22,607 nucleotides of DNA. Origin: JBDTNL01 sp039933785. GTDB taxonomy: Bacteria; Acidobacteriota; Thermoanaerobaculia; Multivoradales; JAGPDF01. The notes under the pieces were generated by a model. That model was not told the origin of the DNA. It worked only from the letters and a program-made list of their open reading frames with translations, and made no database searches. The stretch's first letter is position 1. Every line of letters starts with the position of its first letter. Of the stretch, positions 1 through 6,568 are shown in pieces. Position numbers and translations under genes: made by a program. The DNA lies in NCBI GenBank assembly GCA_039933785.1, contig JBDTNL010000065.1, forward strand, positions 1 to 22,607, written 5' to 3'.

Positions 1-2
1 GC

Positions 3-1148
3 TCAGGCGCTCTTCAACACCCAGTCGGCAATGACCATCTTCTGGATCTCGCTGGTGCCCTCGTAAATCTCGGTGATGCGCGCGTCGCGGAAGTAGCGCT
101 CGACGTTGTATTCCTTGGTATAGCCATAGCCGCCGTGGATCTGCAGCGCTTTGTTGGTAACGCGCTGGGCCATTTCGGACGAGTAGAGCTTCGCCTGCGC
201 GGCCTCTAGCGTGTAGCGCTTCTGCGTGTCCTTCGACCAGGCTGCCTTCCAGGTCAACAGGCGCGCGGCATCGATCTCGGTCGCCATGTCGGCGAGGTAG
301 AACTGAATGGCTTGGAACTCGGAGAGCGCCGAGCCAAACTGCTTGCGCTGCTGCGCGTAGGCGAGCGCCTCCTCGAACGCGCCGCGGGCGATGCCCACCG
401 CCTGCGCCGAAATGCCGATGCGGCCACCGTCGAGCGTGCTCATGGCGATCTTGAAGCCCTCGCCCTCCTCGCCTAGCCGTTGGCTGGCGTGAACGCGCAT
501 GTCGGTGAACGCGAGCTCGGTGGTGCCCGAGGCATTCACGCCGAGCTTGAACTCGTGCGTGCCGTGACTGTAGCCCGGCGTGTCGGCCGGGACCAGGAAC
601 GCGGTGATGCCCTTGTGCTTCTTGGCAAGGTCGACCGAGGCGAACACCAGCGCCAGATCGGCGTCGGTGCCGTTGGTGATGAAGACCTTGTTGCCGTTCA
701 GGATGTAGCCATCACTGTCCCGCCGAGCGGTCGAGGACAGGCCGGCAGCGTCGCTGCCCGCTCCGGGCTCGGTGAGCCCGAAACAGCCGAGTTGCTTGCC
801 GCTGGCAAGGGGCTTCAGATACTTCTGTTTCTGCTCTTCGTTGCCCCACTTGAGAATCGGGTCGCAGACCAGGGAGTTGTTGACCGACAGGATGACGCCG
901 CTGGTGGCGCAAACGCGGCTGATTTCCTCGATGATCAGGCAGTACGAAGCGGTATCCATCCCCGCACCGCCGTAGGCCTCGGGGACGCACACACCGGCGA
1001 GGCCGAGCTCGCCCGCCTGGTCGTAGTAACCGCGGGGAAATACTCCCGTTTCGTCGATCTCCTTGGCGTTCGGCTTCACCACTTCCTCGGCGAATCGGCG
1101 CACGTTGTCGCGCAGGAGGACTTGCTCCTCGGAGAGTTCGATCTGCAT
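3..1148 (-). CDS. Acyl-CoA dehydrogenase, short-chain/butyryl type
   Basis: FAD-dependent acyl-CoA dehydrogenase of 381 residues, catalysing alpha,beta-desaturation of acyl-CoA in beta-oxidation or branched-chain amino acid breakdown; electrons go to electron-transfer flavoprotein. Seen: the family signature GLTEPGAGSD, the mid-domain GTTELAF segment, an ARGAFEEALAYAQQRKQFG helix, and the C-terminal QIHGGYGYTKEYNVER and IYEGTSEIQ motifs. The Glu of IYEGT (about E363) sits where SCAD and butyryl-CoA dehydrogenases carry the catalytic base. Length is normal for the family. The ATG at 1146-1148 (MQIELSEEQ) is chosen because a purine-rich AAAGGA lies just upstream on this strand and homologues start here; the frame stays open to 1214, but that extension is Arg/Ser-rich and unlike the family. 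The stop lies at the left window edge, so nothing is known of genes beyond. Exact chain-length specificity cannot be read from sequence. Confidence 0.95.
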   Translation of the reverse strand: MQIELSEEQVLLRDNVRRFAEEVVKPNAKEIDETGVFPRGYYDQAGELGLAGVCVPEAYGGAGMDTASYCLIIEEISRVCATSGVILSVNNSLVCDPILKWGNEEQKQKYLKPLASGKQLGCFGLTEPGAGSDAAGLSSTARRDSDGYILNGNKVFITNGTDADLALVFASVDLAKKHKGITAFLVPADTPGYSHGTHEFKLGVNASGTTELAFTDMRVHASQRLGEEGEGFKIAMSTLDGGRIGISAQAVGIARGAFEEALAYAQQRKQFGSALSEFQAIQFYLADMATEIDAARLLTWKAAWSKDTQKRYTLEAAQAKLYSSEMAQRVTNKALQIHGGYGYTKEYNVERYFRDARITEIYEGTSEIQKMVIADWVLKSA

Positions 1149-1222
1149 GCTTCGGGATCCTTTCCGCTGTGCTCTTCGGCGAGGGCCGCCGCTTGGCGAT
1201 GCTAACAACGCCATGACTGGTT

Positions 1223-1228
1223 TACAAT
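1223..1228 (+). promoter_or_regulatory. -10-like box of the 86-residue gene
   Basis: TACAAT matches the sigma-70 -10 consensus at 5 of 6 positions and ends 9 nt before the ATG at 1238. A start site 7 nt past the box would give a leader of about 3 nt. No Shine-Dalgarno-like purine run precedes the ATG, which fits leaderless translation. No convincing -35 element is seen at 16-18 bp. Confidence 0.45.
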
Positions 1229-1237
1229 GCGCTCGCC

Positions 1238-1498
1238 ATGACCAATTCCATCTCGTACCTGCCGATCGAGGTACGGAGCTACCTGCCAGGCGGCTGGGTG
1301 CTTCCAGACAACAGCTTCGGGACCTTCGATGCGAAGCAGGCTACTTGGGAAATCACGGTCATCGACGGCGCCGACAGCGATCACAAGATCAGGGTCGAAA
1401 CCAAGGCGGCGACCAGCCTGGGCCGGCTGCCGGCGCTCCGTCAGGCGATCGACTCGACCTACCGCAAGTCCCTCGGCAAGAAGGGCCTTCTGGGATAA
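1238..1498 (+). CDS. Hypothetical small protein, 86 aa
   Basis: Not recognised. The protein is soluble-looking, with no signal peptide or membrane segment. It has a Trp/Gly-containing beta-rich N-terminal half (LPGGWVLPDNSFGTF, then alternating hydrophobic segments such as ATWEITVIDG) and a short basic C-terminus (YRKSLGKKGLLG). It is judged real because its residue composition is balanced rather than Arg/Ser-rich, a -10-like box lies just upstream, and it fills the gap between a divergent gene and comM with no competing frame. It starts at ATG 1238 without a visible ribosome-binding site. It could be a small single-domain regulatory or structural protein; no function is assigned. Confidence 0.7.
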   Translation: MTNSISYLPIEVRSYLPGGWVLPDNSFGTFDAKQATWEITVIDGADSDHKIRVETKAATSLGRLPALRQAIDSTYRKSLGKKGLLG

Positions 1499-1522
1499 GC
1501 GGATAGGCGGTTAGGCGGGCTC
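1499..1522 (+). repeat. Short degenerate octamer repeat after the 86-aa gene
   Basis: Immediately after the TAA stop there are two near-identical tandem octamers, GCGGATAG and GCGGTTAG, followed by a degenerate third (GCGGGCTC). The array is too short to call a functional repeat, but it is the only tandem pattern in this gap. A small hairpin (CGGAG, 7-nt loop, CTCCG at 1533-1549) follows, upstream of comM. Confidence 0.3.
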
Positions 1523-1562
1523 GGCGTCAGATCGGAGGCGGAAACTCCGTCTCTATCTGGTG

Positions 1563-3086
1563 ATGCTAGCCAGAGCGCTCACCGCCACACCCTGGGGGAT
1601 AGAAGCCCGTCCCGTCCAGGTCGAAGTCGACGTCCACAACGGGCTCCCCCAAATGTCAATCGTCGGTCTGCCCGACGCCTCGGTTCGCGAGAGCCGGGAG
1701 CGCGTGCGATCGGCGATCAAGAACTGCGGTTTCGATCTCCCCGCCCGTTCGGTGACCATCAATCTGGCGCCAGCCGACCTCAAGAAGGAAGGCAATCACC
1801 TCGATCTCGCGATCGCGTTGGCGCTGCTCGCCGCGCACGGCCAGATCCCACAGCAGGCCCTGGACGGCCGACTGCTCTGTGGTGAGCTCGGCCTCGACGG
1901 CGCGGTCCGCTCGGTGCGCGGCGGCCTAGCGATCGCCGACCTCGGCGGCCGGTTGGGCGCGCGCGAGCTCCTGCTTCCCGCCGCCAACGCCGGTGAGGCC
2001 GCGGCGCTCGGCGGGATTCCGGTCATTCCGCTGGTCGGCTTCGGGGAGGCAATCGAACACATCCAAGATGTCACCCCGCTCGGCGGTGCCCGAGCCCCAG
2101 CCGCCGATCTGTCGATCGATCCCGAGTTCGTGGATCTCGCCGACGTGCAGGGTCAGGAAGCCGCCAAGCGCGCTCTCGAGGTCGCGGCCGCGGGCGGACA
2201 CAACCTCATCTTCATCGGTCCCCCAGGCTCCGGAAAGACACTGCTCGCACGCAGGCTCCCGGGACTCTTGCCGCCGCTGACGCTCTCGGAAGCAATCGCG
2301 GTGACCAAGATCCACTCGCTGGTCGCCGACGAGCCTCCCGCTGGATTGCTCCGCAGGCGACCGTTTCGCAGCCCTCATCCCGGCGTCAGCGCGGCCGGGA
2401 TGGTCGGCGGTTCCTCCCAGCCGCGCCCCGGTGAGGTCAGCCTGGCGCACTGCGGCGTGTTGTTCCTCGACGAACTGCCGGAGTTCCGCCGCGATGCGCT
2501 CGAGGCTCTCCGCCAACCGCTCGAGGAAGGGCGCGTCACCGTCGTTCGGGCTCGCGCCCGGTTGCAGTTCCCCGCCCGATTCTCCTTGCTCGCCGCGATG
2601 AATCCTTGCCCGTGCGGTCATCTCGGCGATCCCCGCCACGAGTGCCGCTGCCCAGGGCCGATGATCGAGCGTTACCGAGCCCGCGTCTCCGGTCCGCTCT
2701 TGGACCGCATCGACCTCCACATCGAAGTGCCGGCGGTCACACTGCGCGAGCTGCGGGGTGGGGGCGGAGAAAACTCCGCGACCGTCGCGAAACGGATCGC
2801 GGCCGCACGAGAGATTCAATTCGACCGCTTCGGTGGCGAGAACCCTCACCCCTACAACGCTGCAATGACCCCCGAAGCCGTCCGCCGCCTATGCCCGCTC
2901 GATTCGGCGGGCCAGTCCCTGCTCGACCGGGCCTTCGAGCGCCTAGGACTCTCGGCCCGCGCCTTGGCGCGAATTCTCAAGGTCGCGCGAACGATCGCCG
3001 ATCTTGCAGGGAGCACCGGGATCCAGACCGCGCATCTGGCGGAGGCGATCCAGTACCGAACGCTCGATCGTCGGATCGAGAGGTGA
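1563..3086 (+). CDS. comM: ComM/YifB-family Mg-chelatase-like AAA+ ATPase
   Basis: AAA+ ATPase of the YifB/ComM family, about 507 residues, the usual length. In Vibrio, ComM is a hexameric helicase that promotes branch migration during natural transformation; in many bacteria the role is untested. Seen, counting from GTG 1560: an N-terminal Lon-protease-like fold (residues 1-160) with VGLPDASVRESRERVRSAI; Walker A GPPGSGKT at about 220-227; Walker B-like VLFLDELPE; the family Cys cluster MNPCPCGHLGDPRHECRC, possibly metal-binding; and a C-terminal lid domain with LSARALARILKVARTIADL. GTG at 1560 is directly followed by ATG at 1563; the ATG gives the MLARAL start seen in homologues, and neither has a well-spaced Shine-Dalgarno (GGAGG lies about 24 nt away). 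The last codons contain a 7-bp hairpin (3063-3080). No other competence genes are nearby. Confidence 0.95.
   Translation: MLARALTATPWGIEARPVQVEVDVHNGLPQMSIVGLPDASVRESRERVRSAIKNCGFDLPARSVTINLAPADLKKEGNHLDLAIALALLAAHGQIPQQALDGRLLCGELGLDGAVRSVRGGLAIADLGGRLGARELLLPAANAGEAAALGGIPVIPLVGFGEAIEHIQDVTPLGGARAPAADLSIDPEFVDLADVQGQEAAKRALEVAAAGGHNLIFIGPPGSGKTLLARRLPGLLPPLTLSEAIAVTKIHSLVADEPPAGLLRRRPFRSPHPGVSAAGMVGGSSQPRPGEVSLAHCGVLFLDELPEFRRDALEALRQPLEEGRVTVVRARARLQFPARFSLLAAMNPCPCGHLGDPRHECRCPGPMIERYRARVSGPLLDRIDLHIEVPAVTLRELRGGGGENSATVAKRIAAAREIQFDRFGGENPHPYNAAMTPEAVRRLCPLDSAGQSLLDRAFERLGLSARALARILKVARTIADLAGSTGIQTAHLAEAIQYRTLDRRIER
3063..3080 (+). terminator. Hairpin inside the 3' end of comM
   Basis: CTCGATC, loop GTCG, GATCGAG form a perfect 7-bp stem with a 4-nt loop, ending a few bases before the comM stop at 3084-3086. 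There is no T-tract after it. It may stabilise the mRNA 3' end or weakly attenuate read-through into the toxin-antitoxin pair. Chance in GC-rich coding DNA cannot be excluded. Confidence 0.3.
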
Positions 3087-3114
3087 GACTCATCGGTCGA
3101 CGGGTCATACCAAA

Positions 3115-3139
3115 GATATACCCGATATATACTTGCGAC
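3115..3139 (+). promoter_or_regulatory. AT-rich promoter/operator of the toxin-antitoxin operon
   Basis: A markedly AT-rich island lies in otherwise GC-rich DNA. It contains GATATA twice, separated by CCC, and a -10-like TATACT at 3128-3133. The box ends 6 nt before the GTG at 3140, so a start site 7 nt past it would coincide with the start codon (leaderless). The repeated ATAT half-sites are plausible binding sites for the ribbon-helix-helix antitoxin, since such operons are typically autoregulated; this is inference. Confidence 0.5.
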
Positions 3140-3379
3140 GTGAAAACAGCCATTTCGATCCCTGACCCCATCTTTCGCAAGGGTGACAAGCTGGCCAAGC
3201 GTCTTGGCGTCTCGCGGAGCCATCTCTATGCCATGGCGGTCCAGCGCCTGATCGACGCCCATGACGATGACGCGATCACGGCTGCGATCGATCGCGTCCT
3301 GGCCGACCAAACCTCCGAGCTCGACCCCACGATTCAGCAGCTTCAAGCAAGGACTCTCGCCGAGGACTCGTGGAAATAG
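3140..3379 (+). CDS. Ribbon-helix-helix antitoxin, MazE-like, 79 aa
   Basis: Predicted antitoxin of a type II toxin-antitoxin pair. The N-terminus (KTAISIPDPIF, then KGDKLAKRLGVSRSHLYAMAVQRLI) has the beta-strand, helix, helix layout of ribbon-helix-helix DNA-binding proteins; the strand would insert in the major groove of its own operator. The C-terminal part (about residues 40-79) is acidic then extended (DPTIQQLQARTLAEDSWK), as expected for a toxin-neutralising tail. Start chosen at GTG 3140 because the RHH fold begins right there and an AT-rich promoter ends just before; the frame is open far upstream only as a shadow of comM. Its stop overlaps the toxin start by 10 nt, implying translational coupling. 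The family assignment of the fold is firm; the exact antitoxin subfamily is not. Confidence 0.88.
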   Translation: MKTAISIPDPIFRKGDKLAKRLGVSRSHLYAMAVQRLIDAHDDDAITAAIDRVLADQTSELDPTIQQLQARTLAEDSWK

Positions 3380-3717
3380 CGCGCGGCGAGATCTGGTGGG
3401 TAGAGCTCCCCGAGCCCGTCGAGTCGTCGCCCGGTGGCCGCCGGCCCGTGCTCGTGATCCAAGCCAACGCCTACAACCGCAGTCGCATCTCGACGGTGCT
3501 GGCCGCGGTTGTGACCTCGAACGTTCGCTTGGCCGAGATGCCAGGGAACCTTCTCCTCCAGGCACGTGAATCGGGCCTGCGGCGCCCCTCGGTCGTCAAC
3601 GTCAGCCAAATCGTCACGGCCGATCGCTCCTTCCTGCGCTCACGAGCTGGAAGGCTGCGCCCCGAATCGATGGCGCGAGTCGACCAGGGCCTCCGGCTGC
3701 TGCTGAACCTGGGCTAG
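3370..3717 (+). CDS. MazF/PemK-family toxin endoribonuclease, 115 aa
   Basis: Predicted growth-inhibiting endoribonuclease of the MazF/PemK (CcdB-like) fold that cleaves RNA at short sequence motifs when the antitoxin is degraded. Seen: the N-terminal RGEIWWVELPEP motif, GGRRPVLVIQANAYN (the conserved RP-V-L-I-Q block with the catalytic Arg region), TVLAAVVTSN, and SVVNVSQIVTADR, all in family order; 115 residues is the usual size. It starts at GTG 3370, overlapping the last codons of the antitoxin, with GAGGA just upstream. The pair sits between comM and an exopolysaccharide glycosyltransferase with no mobile-element remnants. Cleavage specificity cannot be predicted from the sequence. Confidence 0.93.
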   Translation: MEIARGEIWWVELPEPVESSPGGRRPVLVIQANAYNRSRISTVLAAVVTSNVRLAEMPGNLLLQARESGLRRPSVVNVSQIVTADRSFLRSRAGRLRPESMARVDQGLRLLLNLG

Positions 3718-3725
3718 CCAGGCGA

Positions 3726-3731
3726 TACACT
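3726..3731 (+). promoter_or_regulatory. -10-like box before the GT4 gene
   Basis: TACACT (4 of 6 to the sigma-70 -10) lies 10 nt before the TTG start at 3742 and within the 24-nt gap after the toxin stop. A transcript starting about 7 nt downstream would have a leader of roughly 4 nt. No clear -35 is seen, and read-through from the toxin gene is also possible. Confidence 0.35.
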
Positions 3732-3741
3732 TTGCCCCGCC

Positions 3742-4983
3742 TTGGCCTACACGATCGGCATCGACGCTCGGAAACTCGACGACTTCGGGATCGGGACGTA
3801 CGTCCGTAATCTGATCCTGGGCCTGGCCAAGCTCGATACCGAGAACCGCTACGTGCTCTTCGTCGGCAACACCCAGATGGAGGGTTTGCCGGAGAACTTC
3901 CGGCAGATCACGGAGAGCGCACCGGTCTACTCAGTGCGCGAGCTCTATTCCCTATCCTGGCAAATTCTGCGGCTGCGGTTGGACCTCTACCACGCGACAC
4001 ATTACGTGTTGCCGGCGTTCCTGCCGTGCCGGGCGGTGGTCACGATTCACGACATCATCCACCTGCTCTTTCCGGAGTTTCTTCCCAATCGGCTAGCGCT
4101 TTTCTACGCCCGCCGCATGATTCGCCGCGGGCTGATGAAGGGCAGCAGGGTGATCGCCGTGTCGCACAACACCAAGGCGGACATCAAGGACTACTTCGCG
4201 ATCGACGGCAAGAAGATCCGGGTGATCTACAACGGCGTCGAGGATGTGTTCCGCAAGCAGCTGCCGCGGGCCGAGATTGACGCCTGGCTGGCGAAACTCG
4301 GGATCGCCCGCCCGTACGCCCTTTTTCTCGGCAATCCGAAACCGCACAAGAATCTACACAACGTCCTGCGCGCCTTCGCCCGCGCCCGCGAGCTGCGGCC
4401 CTTCGAGGCCGGCCTTTTGTGTGTGGGCGATCGCGGTCCGACCGATCTCAAAACTCGCCAGCTCTGCGATCTCCTGGGGATCGCGGACCGCGTGCAGTTC
4501 GCCGGGCATGTGCCGCAAGAGGCGCTCCCAGCGGTCTACCAGGGATCGGAACTCTTCCTCTACCCCACGCTCTACGAAGGCTTCGGCTTGCCGGTGATCG
4601 AGGCCATGGCATCGGGTGTGCCGGTCATCACCTCGAACGGTTCGGCACTGCGCGAGATCGCCGAGGGCTTCGCCCATCTGGTCGATCCGCTGGACGTCGA
4701 GGAGCTGGCGCTCGGCATCGCGCGCTGCATGACCGAACCCGAGCTTCGCAACGCGTTGATCCAATTGGGACTGCGCCGGTCCGGCGATTTCCGCTGGGAG
4801 CGAGCGGCCGAGAAGACGCGGGACATCTATCTCTCGGCGATCCGCTCCGCGGCCCCGCCGCCGGTCGACCCGCGGAGCACCGAGGAGTTGCTGCACGATG
4901 GCAGCACCCAGGTACGCTTGCGAGCCGCCCTGGAAAGGGCCGGAAACCGCCGCCGCAAGCTCCGCCCGGGAGCGGAATCTTGA
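3742..4983 (+). CDS. GT4-family glycosyltransferase, 413 aa
   Basis: Retaining GT-B glycosyltransferase (CAZy GT4, glycosyl transferases group 1), transferring a nucleotide-sugar-derived residue, often mannose, onto a lipid-linked or exopolysaccharide acceptor at the cytoplasmic face. Seen: the N-terminal GIDARKLDDFGIGTYVRNL acceptor-domain motif, LDLYHATHYVLP and the VVTIHDIIHLLFPEFLP segment, then the donor domain with ALFLGNPKPHKNLHNVLRAF and the EX7E motif (E279, E287 in EGFGLPVIEAMASG). Length is normal. The start is the TTG at 3742: it is the only usable start codon between the in-frame toxin stop (3715-3717) and the first conserved residues, and it has no Shine-Dalgarno. The gene is followed after 125 nt by a polyprenyl-phosphate sugar transferase, so both probably serve one exopolysaccharide. 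The donor sugar is not readable from the sequence. Confidence 0.93.
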   Translation: MAYTIGIDARKLDDFGIGTYVRNLILGLAKLDTENRYVLFVGNTQMEGLPENFRQITESAPVYSVRELYSLSWQILRLRLDLYHATHYVLPAFLPCRAVVTIHDIIHLLFPEFLPNRLALFYARRMIRRGLMKGSRVIAVSHNTKADIKDYFAIDGKKIRVIYNGVEDVFRKQLPRAEIDAWLAKLGIARPYALFLGNPKPHKNLHNVLRAFARARELRPFEAGLLCVGDRGPTDLKTRQLCDLLGIADRVQFAGHVPQEALPAVYQGSELFLYPTLYEGFGLPVIEAMASGVPVITSNGSALREIAEGFAHLVDPLDVEELALGIARCMTEPELRNALIQLGLRRSGDFRWERAAEKTRDIYLSAIRSAAPPPVDPRSTEELLHDGSTQVRLRAALERAGNRRRKLRPGAES

Positions 4984-5008
4984 CAAAATCCCAAATCTTG
5001 AGTCCAAT
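4980..5008 (+). promoter_or_regulatory. Sigma-70-type promoter of the sugar transferase gene
   Basis: A perfect -35 TTGACA (4980-4985), overlapping the stop codon of the GT4 gene, is followed after a 17-bp spacer by TCCAAT (5003-5008), a 4-of-6 match to the -10. This predicts a start near 5015 and a leader of about 90 nt that holds a small CCCC/GGGG hairpin around 5035-5047. The perfect -35 and ideal spacing make it plausible; the -10 is weak. Confidence 0.45.
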
Positions 5009-5108
5009 TGCTTGAACCCGGGATGTCGGCGCGCCCCCATCTAGGGGTTGCCTCGGTCCAAATCGAGACGTCGTCTAGACCTCGTTCGTAAACGCAGCGG
5101 AGAGCGGA

Positions 5109-6539
5109 ATGATTCGTACGAGACACCGCGCCACCGCGGGCCTGTACTTCGCGGGCGACATGCTCGCCACCACGGTCGCGTTCGTCGCTGCCTGGTTTCT
5201 GCGCTTCGAATCCCCGATCATTCCGCTCACCAAGAGCGTCCCAGACGTCCACCGCTACTTCGAGCTCTTCCCGATCATCCTGTTGGTCTGGCCGGTGGTG
5301 TTCTATTTCCACGGCCTGTATCAGATGAAGCGCGGCCGGTCGCGAGTCGACGAGGCGCTCACCATCCTGGTGGCAATCCTTCTCGCGACGCTGCTGATCT
5401 CTGGCCTGCACGCTTGGTACCGCCCGGCGCAATCTCCCGGCAGCCTCGAGTACTTCACTTACAGCCGCGCCTTCCTCGGCCTGTTCGCGCTCCTCGACCT
5501 CGCCTGCGTCGTGGCTTCGCGCGTCGCCCTTCGAGCCTGGCTGCGGCAGCTCCGTCTGCGCGGCCACAACGTGCAGCGCATTCTGATCGTCGGCGCCGGA
5601 ACGCTGGGCCTCGAGATCGCCGAGAAGATCGCCGCCCACGCCGATCTCGGCTTCGAGCTCCTCGGCTTCCTGGACGACGATCCGGCCAAGCTCCCGCGAT
5701 CCTTCTTCGAGGCGCCCGTGCTCGGGACGCTCGACGACATCGAAAGGGTCCTCGCCGAGCGCGCGGTCGACCAGGTCTACGTCGCCTTGCCGCTCGAAGC
5801 CCACCAGCGCATGCTCCGCATCCTCGACATTCTGGGCCGCGAGTGTGTCGACGTGAAGCTGGTTCCCGATGTCTTGCAGTACGCCGCGCTGAAGGCCAGC
5901 CTCGAGGATCTCGACGGCACGCCGGTGATCAACTTGTCGCAGCCGCCGTTGCAGGGCTGGCACAGCCTGATCAAGCGTTCGATGGACGTCGCGCTCGCCG
6001 GCGGTGCGCTCTCGGTGCTCGTTCCGGTCGCTCTGCCGATCGTCGCCTTCCTGATCTGGATCGAAGACCGCGGCCCGATCTTCTACCGCCAGGAACGCAT
6101 GGGGCTGGACGGCAGGCCGTTCCACATCCTCAAGTTCCGTTCGATGCGGGTGAACGCCGAGTCCTCCACGGGTCCCGTCTGGGCAATCAAGGACGACCCA
6201 CGCCGAACGCTCGTCGGAGGCTTCCTACGCCACTGGTCGCTCGACGAATTCCCGCAGCTGTGGAACGTCGTGCGCGGCGACATGTCGCTGGTCGGCCCGC
6301 GCCCTGAGCGCCCGACCTTCGTGCACGAGTTCAAGCACAAGGTGCCGCAATACATGATGCGTCATCGGGTGAAGGCCGGCATCACGGGCTGGGCGCAAGT
6401 GCACGGTTGGCGCGGCAACACGTCGATCCGCAAGCGCATCGAGTACGACCTCTACTACATCGAGAACTGGTCGCTCGGGCTCGACTTGAAAATCCTCTGG
6501 ATGACGATCCGCCACGGCCTGCGCTACAACGCCTACTGA
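5109..6539 (+). CDS. Undecaprenyl-phosphate sugar-1-phosphate transferase, WcaJ type
   Basis: Polyprenyl glycosylphosphotransferase (476 aa) that starts exopolysaccharide repeat-unit assembly by moving a hexose-1-phosphate from a UDP-sugar to undecaprenyl phosphate at the inner membrane. Seen: several hydrophobic segments in residues 10-145; a Rossmann-like domain with ILIVGAGTLGLEIAEKIA and FLDDDP; then the catalytic sugar-transferase domain: KRSMDVALAGGAL membrane hairpin, YRQERMGLDGRPF, LKFRSM (341-346), DEFPQLWNVVRGDMSLVGPRPE with the conserved DE at 379-380, and KAGITGWAQVHGWRG. Length and order match the family (WcaJ/CpsE). The ATG at 5109 is supported by GGAGAG just upstream. The substrate is probably UDP-glucose, as for most such enzymes, but galactose is possible. 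Confidence 0.95.
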   Translation: MIRTRHRATAGLYFAGDMLATTVAFVAAWFLRFESPIIPLTKSVPDVHRYFELFPIILLVWPVVFYFHGLYQMKRGRSRVDEALTILVAILLATLLISGLHAWYRPAQSPGSLEYFTYSRAFLGLFALLDLACVVASRVALRAWLRQLRLRGHNVQRILIVGAGTLGLEIAEKIAAHADLGFELLGFLDDDPAKLPRSFFEAPVLGTLDDIERVLAERAVDQVYVALPLEAHQRMLRILDILGRECVDVKLVPDVLQYAALKASLEDLDGTPVINLSQPPLQGWHSLIKRSMDVALAGGALSVLVPVALPIVAFLIWIEDRGPIFYRQERMGLDGRPFHILKFRSMRVNAESSTGPVWAIKDDPRRTLVGGFLRHWSLDEFPQLWNVVRGDMSLVGPRPERPTFVHEFKHKVPQYMMRHRVKAGITGWAQVHGWRGNTSIRKRIEYDLYYIENWSLGLDLKILWMTIRHGLRYNAY

Positions 6540-6568
6540 GGCGGCCGGCTCCCCCACCGCCTAGGCGG
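6539..6568. terminator. Inverted repeats between convergent genes
   Basis: The 21-nt gap between two convergent stop codons carries AGGCGG (6539-6544), CCGCCT (6557-6562) and AGGCGG (6563-6568). CCGCCTAGGCGG (6557-6568) is a perfect 12-bp palindrome, and the first arm can pair with the second across a C-rich loop. Each stop codon is part of the repeats. There is no T-tract on the + strand, so this is a possible bidirectional terminator or 3'-end stabiliser rather than a canonical one. Confidence 0.45.

Noticed and set aside
3087..3742. The toxin-antitoxin pair as a sign of a genomic island or mobile element
   Set aside because: No integrase, transposase, tRNA, direct repeats or strong change in base use around it; only the short operator is AT-rich.
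4827..6125. A 432-codon minus-strand frame opposite the sugar transferase gene
   Set aside because: It is antisense to a well-conserved gene; charged, low-complexity sequence and no ribosome-binding site.
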